DNA from: a virus
DNA length: 55,219 nucleotides
Direction: 5' to 3' (one strand)
IMG/VR virus record: IMGVR_UViG_3300017613_000358
Location: 1 to 55,219 of that record
A program made the translations under genes and the position numbers. The notes beneath the pieces are model-generated. The model was not told where the DNA came from. It did no database searches and saw nothing but the letters and a program-made list of their open reading frames with translations. Numbering within the stretch: the stretch's first letter is position 1; every line of letters starts with the position of its first letter. This document shows, one piece after another, positions 6,381 to 13,312 of the stretch.

Positions 6381-7366
6381 CTGAGAAACCGATCATCAAA
6401 AGTACCGTAGAAGTAGCAAAGCCTCTTCCCTATGAAGGAACTGAGGAACAATGGAAAGAGGACGACGAAGACAATCGCTCCGTAAGAGTCGGGCACTGGC
6501 GAGTCAACAAGAACTATAATTGCATTAGATGTCTCAATTCGGCATATGAGCATCCATATACTCACCAGATATGGGGGTGTAAGAAGTGTGACTTTACCAC
6601 CAGAGAACTCGCTATGCGATTCGTGAAGATGGAAGATCCAGATGCAAAGCAGAAACAAATAGTCCACAGAGCTGAGATGCTCCTCAGTCAACCATGTGCA
6701 GACTTCTTCGACTTCTGTATCTGCTATCATACTCGTTCAGGGTCGCATCTCCTCGCTACATTACTAAATTCTCATCCTGAAATTGCCTGCGAAGGAGAAG
6801 TCCGCCCTGAGGGAAGAGATCCTAACAAAGGATACTCTATAGTATCGTGGAAGGCTATCTCTGCATCTACTGGCGGTATATTACCCCCTAAAGGTAGAAT
6901 AAGAGGCTGTCTAGTTCCATATATTGGAATAGATCACTTCTTATCTCACGGATACAGGCCTGACAGATGGATTCATCTTCTCAGAGATCCAGAGAAAGTA
7001 GCTCTGTCAACACTTCGCAGATGGATGCAGCGTACTGCCTCTAAGGGAGATATTGATCCACATTACACTCAAAAGGAAAGAGAAAAAGGAGAGATTCCTC
7101 TATCTTTTGGCCGTGAGATAGATCCCGAAGTATTAGCTAATATTACTAATACTGTAACTCATTCGCAAGAGACAGTAGCTGAGTTCTTAGAGAAGATGGA
7201 TGATCAAGGCAAGATTCCTTATCTTTACAATCTTTGCTATGAAGAATTCACATACGAAAAGGAGATAACTTATATGCCAGAGGGAGTATCTTATCATTTA
7301 TTAAACTTTCTCAATGCGAAAAATAGAGAGTTTATGTTAACTACCCCTCTAGTGAAAACATCATGA
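6377..7366 (+). CDS. Sulfotransferase with N-terminal zinc ribbon
   Basis: 329 residues. Cys49/Cys52 and Cys68/Cys71 make a zinc ribbon. The following sequence has the PAPS-binding 5'-phosphosulfate loop HTRSGSHLLATLLNSHP (from His118) with E-G-E behind it. The 3'-phosphate site is RWIHLLRDPEKVALS, with Arg203 and Ser211 in the usual R-x7-S spacing. The enzyme would move sulfate from PAPS to a hydroxyl or amine. The acceptor is unknown, and a host surface sugar, peptide or modified base are all open. The gene overlaps both neighbours by four bases and splits the RecD2 pair. Confidence 0.75.
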   Translation: MTEKPIIKSTVEVAKPLPYEGTEEQWKEDDEDNRSVRVGHWRVNKNYNCIRCLNSAYEHPYTHQIWGCKKCDFTTRELAMRFVKMEDPDAKQKQIVHRAEMLLSQPCADFFDFCICYHTRSGSHLLATLLNSHPEIACEGEVRPEGRDPNKGYSIVSWKAISASTGGILPPKGRIRGCLVPYIGIDHFLSHGYRPDRWIHLLRDPEKVALSTLRRWMQRTASKGDIDPHYTQKEREKGEIPLSFGREIDPEVLANITNTVTHSQETVAEFLEKMDDQGKIPYLYNLCYEEFTYEKEITYMPEGVSYHLLNFLNAKNREFMLTTPLVKTS

Positions 7367-7866
7367 AACTAGACCTATCGGGCAAATCGGTATATTACAA
7401 GCACACGCTTCTCGCTCTTGCTAAGCAGAAGGACGTAGATCCTAACCAAGTCAAGGCATTCCTGAAATATGCCGATTCGGAAACTGGTTCTGTTAGTGAC
7501 AAGGATGGGATAATAGCTGTCTCAGCACAAGATGGAGATATCTCGATTCGACGATATGGTAACACTGTAGAAATGTGTCTGAATGATCCTAAGTATGGTG
7601 AGAGAACCGTCTCGAAGGAAAAAGCGATAAAGATCGCAAAAAATGAAAAGTTGGCTCCGCTTTTGAAACTACTTTGGCGACATACTTTTTCTGGAACTCA
7701 CTATCAGATCTGCTACACATCTCTGCTTCAGATGCAGCACATTACAAAGGAACATCTTACTAGGACTGAGCCTCTCTATTCCAGAGGCTTTAGTCACTTT
7801 GAATTACCAGAAGATTGGAGAGGAGAGAATGAGGAGAATGGTAACAGGAAAGACAATAGAAGTTAA
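7363..7866 (+). CDS. Hypothetical protein
   Basis: 167 residues starting in an ATGA overlap with the sulfotransferase. It is mixed alpha/beta with lysine-rich stretches (KEKAIKIAKNEKL), an aromatic centre (LLWRHTFSGTHYQICYTSLLQM) and a polar tail (RGENEENGNRKDNRS). That tail runs through the ribosome binding site and start of the next gene, so its last residues are probably not conserved. No family is recognised. Confidence 0.6.
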   Translation: MKLDLSGKSVYYKHTLLALAKQKDVDPNQVKAFLKYADSETGSVSDKDGIIAVSAQDGDISIRRYGNTVEMCLNDPKYGERTVSKEKAIKIAKNEKLAPLLKLLWRHTFSGTHYQICYTSLLQMQHITKEHLTRTEPLYSRGFSHFELPEDWRGENEENGNRKDNRS

Positions 7867-8095
7867 AGGCAACGTAGCTAAGGTAACAATAACAACAGGC
7901 GACTCAGAATTCACAGCTTGGCTAACTGAAGACATGCTCCGTCATGCAATGGATGACTTCGGGGCAGCAATAAATGAATTAATGAGGAGGAGGATGAAGA
8001 AAGAAGTAAAGTGTGAAAAATGTGGACATATTAATCGACTGGATAATATGGAAGCAACAAGATGTGCTCAATGCAAGGAGGTAATTTTAGGATGA
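7829..8095 (+). CDS. Small protein with C-terminal zinc ribbon
   Basis: 88 residues from the ATG at 7829 (AGAGGAGAGA upstream). A beta-rich N-terminal part (GKTIEVKGNVAKVTIT) and a short helix precede the ribbon CEKCGHINRLD...CAQC. An in-frame ATG at 7994 has a very strong GAGGAGGAGG site and would yield the 34-residue ribbon alone, so two products are possible. The ribbon resembles that of the first small protein in the window. It overlaps the next start (8092). Confidence 0.6.
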   Translation: MRRMVTGKTIEVKGNVAKVTITTGDSEFTAWLTEDMLRHAMDDFGAAINELMRRRMKKEVKCEKCGHINRLDNMEATRCAQCKEVILG

Positions 8096-8760
8096 CAGAT
8101 GACGAAGAAAGAAAAGAGAGAAAAGCATACAAAGAATCTCTAAGATTCAGGCATGTTTTCTTTGGTGATTCCTTTGACCCTGAATTAGATGAAGATAGGC
8201 TTGTAGGCAAACGCATCAAGATATTCAGAAAATGGTCTCCTATCTCTCCAGATGAGTGGATTGATGGAATTGAATTTGCTAAGGAATTAGGTAAAGGCCA
8301 TACTGAAGTGACTACTAAGACATCATTTCGCGCTCTCCGTGAACTTGCCTATGGAGGAAATTTTGTTGTCTGTAGAAGAGTTCCGCCAGAAGAGGGAGGC
8401 CATTGGCTATATCGTCTATTTGTGACACCTCATCCTGACTTGAATTACGAAGTATATGATGCTGCTCATGCTGGACACATGCACCCTGACAGAGGCGACA
8501 AAGATGTACCTCCAAGTCCTAATTACGAAATGAAAGTGCGACTGCGTAAACATTCTACAAATCTCACACTGGATCAACAGCGTATAGTTATTCGTCTAGC
8601 ATTCAATCGTCAACGTCAGATGATGCTTGCATTCCTCAAGAAGCGCGAGGAGCCTGACTCGCTAGAAGAATGTACAGAGATATACAAAGCAATACATATT
8701 CACAATCGTAACCCTAGCGGTTGGATCAGACTTGCTAGTGCAGCAGGAGATTTATTATAA
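8092..8760 (+). CDS. Hypothetical protein
   Basis: 222 residues from the ATG at 8092, preceded by AAGGAGG about 9 bases upstream. The N-terminus is charged and helical. The middle part is alpha/beta (TSFRALRELAYGGNFVVCRRV) and resembles a winged-helix unit: a helix, then GGNFVV...HWLYRL hairpin strands. The rest is polar, with HAGHMHPDRGD as a histidine-rich loop. DNA binding is possible but unproven. Confidence 0.6.
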   Translation: MTDDEERKERKAYKESLRFRHVFFGDSFDPELDEDRLVGKRIKIFRKWSPISPDEWIDGIEFAKELGKGHTEVTTKTSFRALRELAYGGNFVVCRRVPPEEGGHWLYRLFVTPHPDLNYEVYDAAHAGHMHPDRGDKDVPPSPNYEMKVRLRKHSTNLTLDQQRIVIRLAFNRQRQMMLAFLKKREEPDSLEECTEIYKAIHIHNRNPSGWIRLASAAGDLL

Positions 8761-8888
8761 TGACAGACCTTGACTTAATCGTTAGATGGTGGTCGGCTAT
8801 ATTATTTATGTCCATTATCACTGTACTTGCAATAGGAGGATTCATTGTAGGGATGAGTAAATTGATGGAATGGAGAAGAAAGAAATGA
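8760..8888 (+). CDS. Single-pass membrane miniprotein
   Basis: 42 residues. The ATG at 8760 overlaps the previous stop (TAATG). One hydrophobic helix (SAILFMSIITVLAIGGFIVGM) is followed by a basic end (EWRRKK). The stop overlaps the helicase start as ATGA at 8885-8888, so it is a coupled gene rather than spacer. A similar miniprotein follows the helicase at 11179-11325. The function is unknown. Confidence 0.55.
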   Translation: MTDLDLIVRWWSAILFMSIITVLAIGGFIVGMSKLMEWRRKK

Positions 8889-11179
8889 ACGAATCTATAA
8901 CACTAACTACTGAACAAGAGGAAGCTGTTGACCGATGTACATCTTCGAAAAAGAGAATCTTTATAATAACAGGGAAGCCTGGAACAGGGAAGACGACTCT
9001 AGCACTATGGATTCTGGAACACTATGTACAAGACAGGAAGCAAGTGGCTCTATGTGCCCCAACTGGAAGAGCCGCGAAGAGACTAGCACAGAAGACTGGT
9101 CGCCCAGCTCGGACAATTCACAGGCTACTGAGATTCAACCCGTCAGAAGGGTGGGGATACAACGCAGACCACAATCTACCGCACGACGTAGTAGTATGCG
9201 ACGAGTCATGTCTTCATTGGCGTCAAAGAGTATTGTTGGAGGACGGCTCTTGGGAATACATTGGCAAAATTGTCAATGGCAAGTTGCCCGTCAAAGTAAT
9301 GTCTCTAAATCATTCAACTGGAGAGCTAGAGGCCAAGCGTGTCACTAATTACATTAAAACACTTAGGGAAGATCCTCTACTTGTAATAAATGCCACGCGA
9401 GGTGAAAGTAGGCGTGATGGAGTACGTATATTAAAGTGTACCAAAAATCACAAAATAGCAACTCCTGATGGTTATGTTAAAGCTAATAATTTACACATAG
9501 GAGATACAATTATAGGTAGAGGTCGATTTGCGACAGCTTACCAACGCAGCTTCGCTCTCGGTGCTATGTTAGGTGACGCTTCAATGAGTGCTACGCACAA
9601 AGGATCACTTAGCTTTGTACATGGAGTTAAGCAGCAAGATTACTTAAAATACAAAGCACAACTATTCAATAGCCAAGATAATTGTGTAGTTGCATCGTCT
9701 TGCGGTTACGGAGATACTCTTAAAATTAATACTATATTGTTCGATAATCTATGTGCCTGGAGAGATATATTTTATCCGAAAGGAAAGAAAGTGATTCCTA
9801 GAGATCTTGTAAGAAAATACTTTAGTGAAGTATCGCTAGCTGCGCTTTACATGGATGACGGTAGCATTAATGATAGAATGAACGCCATTAAAATATCTAC
9901 CTACTCATTTACATATGACGACGTTTTGTGGCTATGTAACTTCTTCTATACTCAGTTTGGTTATGAAGCGACTCCTTATGAAGCAAAGGGAAAATATTGG
10001 GGGATATATCTAAATGCTTATAGTACTCGACGGTTATTGCTGGATACACACAAACATATGCCCATATCCATGAAGTATAAGAATCCAATGGCTAGTGCAC
10101 CCGAACCAATTCAATACTATCAAACATTAGGGCATGTCAAGATACAATCTATCACAAGTTGGGAACCTCCAAAGTATAAAAAGTATGTCTACGATCTAGA
10201 GGTAGCAGATAATCATAACTATATATCAGGAAATATGCTTGTCCATAATAGTATGGTAGACATATTTCTCTTTCGTCGATTGCTAGAAGCACTAAGGGAC
10301 GACTGTCTTCTCATCCTAAGCGGAGATCCGTATCAACTTCCCCCCGTGGGACCAGGTGCGCCTTTTCGTGACCTTATCAACTCAATGAAAGTGCCCTTCT
10401 ATGAACTAAAGAAAATACATCGTCAAGCTGCTGACAATAGGATAATACTAGCAGCACACTCAATACTTGAGGGTAACTGGCAAAATATTTCATGGGATGG
10501 AGAACGTAAAGACTTACAACTTCGTGCTTTCGGGACAGAAGATGACCCTTCATTGATTATTAATGAGATCGAAGAAGAGTTGTTCAATGTCAAAAACATT
10601 TATCCTGACCTCACCTACGAAGACACTCAAGTACTATGTCCTCAGAAGAAGGGAGGTATAGGCACGAAGGTACTTAATCAACGATTTCAAGAGGCTTTCA
10701 ATCCAGCATCTCTGGGCAAATATGAATACTCTTCAACGTCCTACAAATTTCGAGAGGGTGATAAGATTATCCAGATGAAAAACAATTACGATCTTGGAGT
10801 ATTCAATGGTGATCTCGGTAGGATTGAGAGAGTCTTCAGAGATGATGACCCTGAGAGAAAGAAGAAACAGAAGGTAATGAAGATAAGCTTCGACGATTCA
10901 GGAGCACTCTATAATATCAACGCAGGTCAAGCTAACGAACTTGCTCTGGCATATGCCTTAACTATCCATAAGTCACAAGGATCTGAGTATCCTCTCGTAA
11001 TTATTCCTTGCCATCGCAGTAATCATTGGATGTGGACTCGTCCTTTACTCTACACAGCTCTGACTAGAGCCAAACAATACTGTTTATTAGTAGGAGATAT
11101 GGACATGGTTACGAAGGCTATCAAGGATACCAGAGAAGATTTGAGGATGACTTGGTTGAAGGAAAGGATATTAGCCTAA
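8885..11179 (+). CDS. RecD2-type helicase motor with embedded intein
   Basis: 764 residues, 417 after splicing. LTTEQEEAVDR (Q-motif-like) precedes the Walker A GKPGTGKTT (residues 30-38), then APTGRAAKRLA (motif Ia). Motif II, VVCDES, is interrupted after Ser108 by an intein and resumes with SMVDIFLFRRLL. Motif III is GDPYQLPPVG, and late motifs IV-VI include ALTIHKSQGSEYPLV and YTALTRAKQ. It is a superfamily 1B 5'-3' helicase lacking the RecD2 N-terminal domain, which lies at 5106-6080. The ATG at 8885 is in an ATGA overlap with GGAGAAGAA upstream; an in-frame ATG at 8870 is also possible. Confidence 0.88.
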   Translation: MNESITLTTEQEEAVDRCTSSKKRIFIITGKPGTGKTTLALWILEHYVQDRKQVALCAPTGRAAKRLAQKTGRPARTIHRLLRFNPSEGWGYNADHNLPHDVVVCDESCLHWRQRVLLEDGSWEYIGKIVNGKLPVKVMSLNHSTGELEAKRVTNYIKTLREDPLLVINATRGESRRDGVRILKCTKNHKIATPDGYVKANNLHIGDTIIGRGRFATAYQRSFALGAMLGDASMSATHKGSLSFVHGVKQQDYLKYKAQLFNSQDNCVVASSCGYGDTLKINTILFDNLCAWRDIFYPKGKKVIPRDLVRKYFSEVSLAALYMDDGSINDRMNAIKISTYSFTYDDVLWLCNFFYTQFGYEATPYEAKGKYWGIYLNAYSTRRLLLDTHKHMPISMKYKNPMASAPEPIQYYQTLGHVKIQSITSWEPPKYKKYVYDLEVADNHNYISGNMLVHNSMVDIFLFRRLLEALRDDCLLILSGDPYQLPPVGPGAPFRDLINSMKVPFYELKKIHRQAADNRIILAAHSILEGNWQNISWDGERKDLQLRAFGTEDDPSLIINEIEEELFNVKNIYPDLTYEDTQVLCPQKKGGIGTKVLNQRFQEAFNPASLGKYEYSSTSYKFREGDKIIQMKNNYDLGVFNGDLGRIERVFRDDDPERKKKQKVMKISFDDSGALYNINAGQANELALAYALTIHKSQGSEYPLVIIPCHRSNHWMWTRPLLYTALTRAKQYCLLVGDMDMVTKAIKDTREDLRMTWLKERILA
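9209..10249 (+). mobile_element. Intein with LAGLIDADG endonuclease in the helicase Walker B motif
   Basis: 347 residues in frame. It begins at Cys (CLHWRQRVLLEDGSWEYI) and ends LEVADNHNYISGNMLVHN before the +1 Ser, so the first Cys, the terminal His-Asn and the Ser nucleophile are all present. Endonuclease motifs FALGAMLGDAS and LAALYMDDGS (LAGLIDADG class) lie in the middle and keep their acidic residues. Removing it rejoins VVCDES with SMVD, a normal motif II. It is most likely active for splicing and possibly for homing. Confidence 0.88.
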
Positions 11180-11325
11180 TGAAGAATAGATGGGATGACG
11201 ATACATTTGGTGAGTTGTTAGCTCAGACAGCCTTGTATATGATTGCGCTTATATTTGTTGTAATGATAATCGTAGTTACTACTGTTGTAGTTCTGCGGTG
11301 GATGAATGTACCTTTTATACAATGA
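11179..11325 (+). CDS. Single-pass membrane miniprotein
   Basis: 48 residues. The ATG overlaps the helicase stop (TAATG at 11178-11181). A hydrophobic stretch (LYMIALIFVVMIIVVTTVVVL) is followed by RWMNVPFIQ. It resembles in size and position the miniprotein before the helicase (8760-8888), but the sequences are not alignable by eye. Function unknown. Confidence 0.5.
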   Translation: MKNRWDDDTFGELLAQTALYMIALIFVVMIIVVTTVVVLRWMNVPFIQ

Positions 11326-11337
11326 AAGGATCTTGAC

Positions 11338-11622
11338 ATGAGAGCACCAGACGAACATCCTAGTGAATGGGATAAGATCAGAGCTGAGTTTATCAGCGGT
11401 CAACTTAAGACGAGAGACGAGAAAATAGAAGCCTGTAAGGAAGAGAAAGAAGAACTTATCCAAGAAATTATTAATTTACATAATCGAGCAAAGATGCTAG
11501 AAGAGGCGGCGGATTATCATATATCTCGCGCAAAGAGGATGATCTTGTTTGTGTCAATCTTCCTAGCTACCATAATAGGATGCGTGGGATTCGCTATAGC
11601 ATACCTCGCACTTTTCAGGTGA
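11338..11622 (+). CDS. Tail-anchored coiled-coil protein
   Basis: 94 residues. A soluble charged helix (about residues 12-60, KTRDEKIEACKEEKEELIQE in part) predicts a coiled coil. It ends in a 23-residue hydrophobic segment (MILFVSIFLATIIGCVGFAIAYL in part) at the C-terminus. The topology suggests anchoring to the inner membrane with the coiled coil in the cytoplasm. GAAAGGATC precedes the start. It is the last gene before a structured spacer and a new promoter. Confidence 0.6.
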   Translation: MRAPDEHPSEWDKIRAEFISGQLKTRDEKIEACKEEKEELIQEIINLHNRAKMLEEAADYHISRAKRMILFVSIFLATIIGCVGFAIAYLALFR

Positions 11623-11638
11623 ATTTTCGCGTTTCAAA

Positions 11639-11746
11639 AAACGATTGCAAGGGACGCTACACAGCGCATCGAGAGAAAAGAATGACTTTCGGTGCGTCCC
11701 TGTACGAAAACGCCGTGAGGGGCGTACAACAGCGTCCTAAATCGTG
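11639..11746 (+). ncRNA. Structured RNA candidate (three-way junction with alternative pairing)
   Basis: ACGATT (11641-11646) and GGACGCT (11652-11658) pair with AGCGTCC (11731-11737) and AATCGT (11740-11745), giving 13 bp around a small internal loop. Inside are two hairpins: GCGCA/TGCGT, and GTACG...CGTAC with CGCC/GGCG (about 11702-11727). The same 5' strand AGGGACGC (11650-11657) can instead pair with GCGTCCCT (11694-11701), so two exclusive folds exist, as in switches or attenuators. The stretch 11623-11794 has no gene. It sits just before the promoter at 11760. Confidence 0.45.
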
Positions 11747-11759
11747 ATTCATTCCATGG

Positions 11760-11788
11760 TTGACATTCAATCATCAAAATGATATAAT
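11760..11788 (+). promoter_or_regulatory. Sigma-70-type promoter, extended -10, leaderless start
   Basis: TTGACA (11760-11765) and TATAAT (11783-11788) are perfect boxes 17 bp apart, with TGA directly upstream of the -10. The expected start of transcription is about 11795, which is the first base of the ATG of the following frame. The mRNA for the HNH part would therefore be leaderless or nearly so. Confidence 0.8.
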
Positions 11789-11794
11789 TATCAA

Positions 11795-12379
11795 ATGGCG
11801 CAACCAAGAACCTTCCCAAATAAGGACAATCTAACAGCACAAGAAATATCTGCGATAAGCAAAAGGTTCTGGGCCAATGTAGATATCAGGAGCAACACAC
11901 AAGATTGTTGGGAATGGACTCGAAGCACTGGTAGTAAAGGATACGGAAAAATACGTTTTTGGAGTATCATGTGGGCAGCACATAGAGTAGCATACTGGCT
12001 AGAGATCGGTGAGTTGGTAAATCCTGTTGTAATGCACTTATGCGATAACAAAATATGCTGCAACCCAGCTCACTTGTATAATGGTACATATTATGACAAT
12101 ATGCATGACTATTTGAACAAGAGGAGATACAAGACAATGGCCAAGGATAATAACGCGTCCAAGAGCGAATCCATAAACGAACCTACTAAGGAGTTCTACC
12201 TCCGTAACATACCTGAGAGCCTACATCGTAGGTTCAAAACGATGGCAGCTTTCACTGGTAAAGGTATGAACGGCCTTGCAATACTCTCCCTAGATGCGTA
12301 CATCTCAGCTCTAGAACGCAAGTTACCTCAATTCAATCCTGATCTTCAAGAAGAAGAAAACGAAGAAAGAAAGGGCTAA
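11795..12379 (+). CDS. HNH endonuclease fused to a ribbon-helix-helix protein
   Basis: 194 residues. Residues ~30-110 are an HNH_3-type domain: CWEWTRSTGSKGYGKI, AHRVAYWLEIGE, then MHLCDNKICCNPAHLYNGT with the metal-binding cysteines and His. Residues ~130-175 (FYLRNIPESLHRRFKTMAAF) are an Arc/MetJ-like ribbon-helix-helix DNA-binding domain. An internal in-frame ATG at 12137 has AGGAG ten bases upstream and would produce the 80-residue RHH protein alone. The HNH part looks inserted between the promoter and an older regulator gene. Confidence 0.7.
   Translation: MAQPRTFPNKDNLTAQEISAISKRFWANVDIRSNTQDCWEWTRSTGSKGYGKIRFWSIMWAAHRVAYWLEIGELVNPVVMHLCDNKICCNPAHLYNGTYYDNMHDYLNKRRYKTMAKDNNASKSESINEPTKEFYLRNIPESLHRRFKTMAAFTGKGMNGLAILSLDAYISALERKLPQFNPDLQEEENEERKG
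12122..12139 (+). promoter_or_regulatory. Internal ribosome binding site and start for the RHH protein
   Basis: AGGAG (12122-12126) is placed ten bases before an in-frame ATG (12137-12139) at residue 115 of the HNH-RHH frame, exactly at the domain border. It implies a separate short product carrying only the DNA-binding domain. Confidence 0.5.
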
Positions 12380-12384
12380 TAACG

Positions 12385-12747
12385 ATGACTGAGATAGGAC
12401 TACCTTCTCCACCTTCTAAAGAGAAATTCCAAGCTGACGAAGATGCGATTGATACAACTCGGGCATTCTTCTCTAAAGAAGTCTCAAAGATGTCTGATGA
12501 GGAACTCTATCAACAACTAGAACAACTTAGAGAGGCAAGAGTTCAGAAGGTTCAGAAGACCAAGCGTAGAACTAAGAAAGAGAAGAAGGCCACACAACTT
12601 CACGCCTTAGAGCAGCATATTCCTGCTCAATTCAAAGAAGCCTACCGCAATATGAACACCGACCAAAAGAAGGCTTTCCTTCAGAAGCTGAATGAACTTC
12701 AGCAGAAGAGTGTTAAGAAAGAGCAAGAAGAAGCAAAGACCGAGTAG
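12385..12747 (+). CDS. Basic coiled-coil protein
   Basis: 120 residues, nearly all helical and charged, with a lysine-rich centre (KVQKTKRRTKKEKKAT) and a heptad-like end (FLQKLNELQQKSVKKEQEE). No family is recognised. The basic patch could bind nucleic acid. It starts six bases after the HNH-RHH stop and shares that transcript. Confidence 0.55.
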   Translation: MTEIGLPSPPSKEKFQADEDAIDTTRAFFSKEVSKMSDEELYQQLEQLREARVQKVQKTKRRTKKEKKATQLHALEQHIPAQFKEAYRNMNTDQKKAFLQKLNELQQKSVKKEQEEAKTE

Positions 12748-12776
12748 ACCCTAACAACAAAGAACAAGGAGAGAAA

Positions 12777-13160
12777 ATGGAAAACAAAAGATTCGTACTT
12801 CTAGCTTCACATGATCCACAAGGATTGGAGGCAGCAGCTAACCAAGAATTTGCGGATGAGTACAAAGTAATCGCTGCTGTAGCTCATCCGGCAACAGGAC
12901 AGACGCTTCTGCTTATGGAGAATCCTGAAGAAGTAACTCTCGGATTACCTGACTCCGATGCTATCGTTATCGTAGCAGGTGATGACAGACAAGATGTAGA
13001 GAATGAACTCAACCTGCGAGTGACTCCCAGTCACAAGATAGTAGCTCTGTCTACTAATCCTTCGCTGGGTGAGATAATTGTTGTCGCTACATCCGAAGAT
13101 GCTAATGGTGAAGATCCTATAGAAGAGAAAAAGTCTCCTTCAACATCATCTAAAAAGTAA
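12777..13160 (+). CDS. Hypothetical protein with an internal duplication
   Basis: 127 residues. Residues 4-50 and 59-108 align: FVLLASHDPQGLEAA...YKVIAAV..P.TGQTLLLM against IVIVAGDDRQDVENE...HKIVALS..PSLGEIIVVA. Each unit has a strand-helix-strand-strand pattern, suggesting two small ferredoxin-like domains from one duplication. The tail is polar (EEKKSPSTSSKK). No family is recognised. A structured spacer follows the stop. Confidence 0.6.
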   Translation: MENKRFVLLASHDPQGLEAAANQEFADEYKVIAAVAHPATGQTLLLMENPEEVTLGLPDSDAIVIVAGDDRQDVENELNLRVTPSHKIVALSTNPSLGEIIVVATSEDANGEDPIEEKKSPSTSSKK

Positions 13161-13166
13161 ACCAAG

Positions 13167-13298
13167 TTTTGATAGAACGGTCTCCGCTATCAAAAGCAAC
13201 CGGAAGAAGCATCACGAGCTTCGCGGTCCAGCCCAGGAGGTATGCAACCTTCACTGGGAACGTGATCCCGAAATGGGAGGTGTGGGCTGAGGGGGACC
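13167..13298 (+). ncRNA. Structured RNA candidate with long-range pseudoknots (copy 2)
   Basis: TTTTGATAG (13167-13175) pairs with CTATCAAAA (13187-13195). The loop GGTCTCC (13179-13185) pairs with GGGGACC (13292-13298) with one G-U, making the same stem-AAC-stem-G-stem pseudoknot as at 4377-4522. Inside, ACCG/CGGT encloses GAAGC/GCTTC. The loop ATCACG of that hairpin is complementary to CGTGAT (13261-13266), a second pseudoknot. CAGCCCA pairs with TGGGCTG to close the 3' part. The 152-base spacer holds no gene and lies just before the nuclease at 13313. Confidence 0.6.
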
Positions 13299-13312
13299 TT
13301 TAGGAACTAAGA

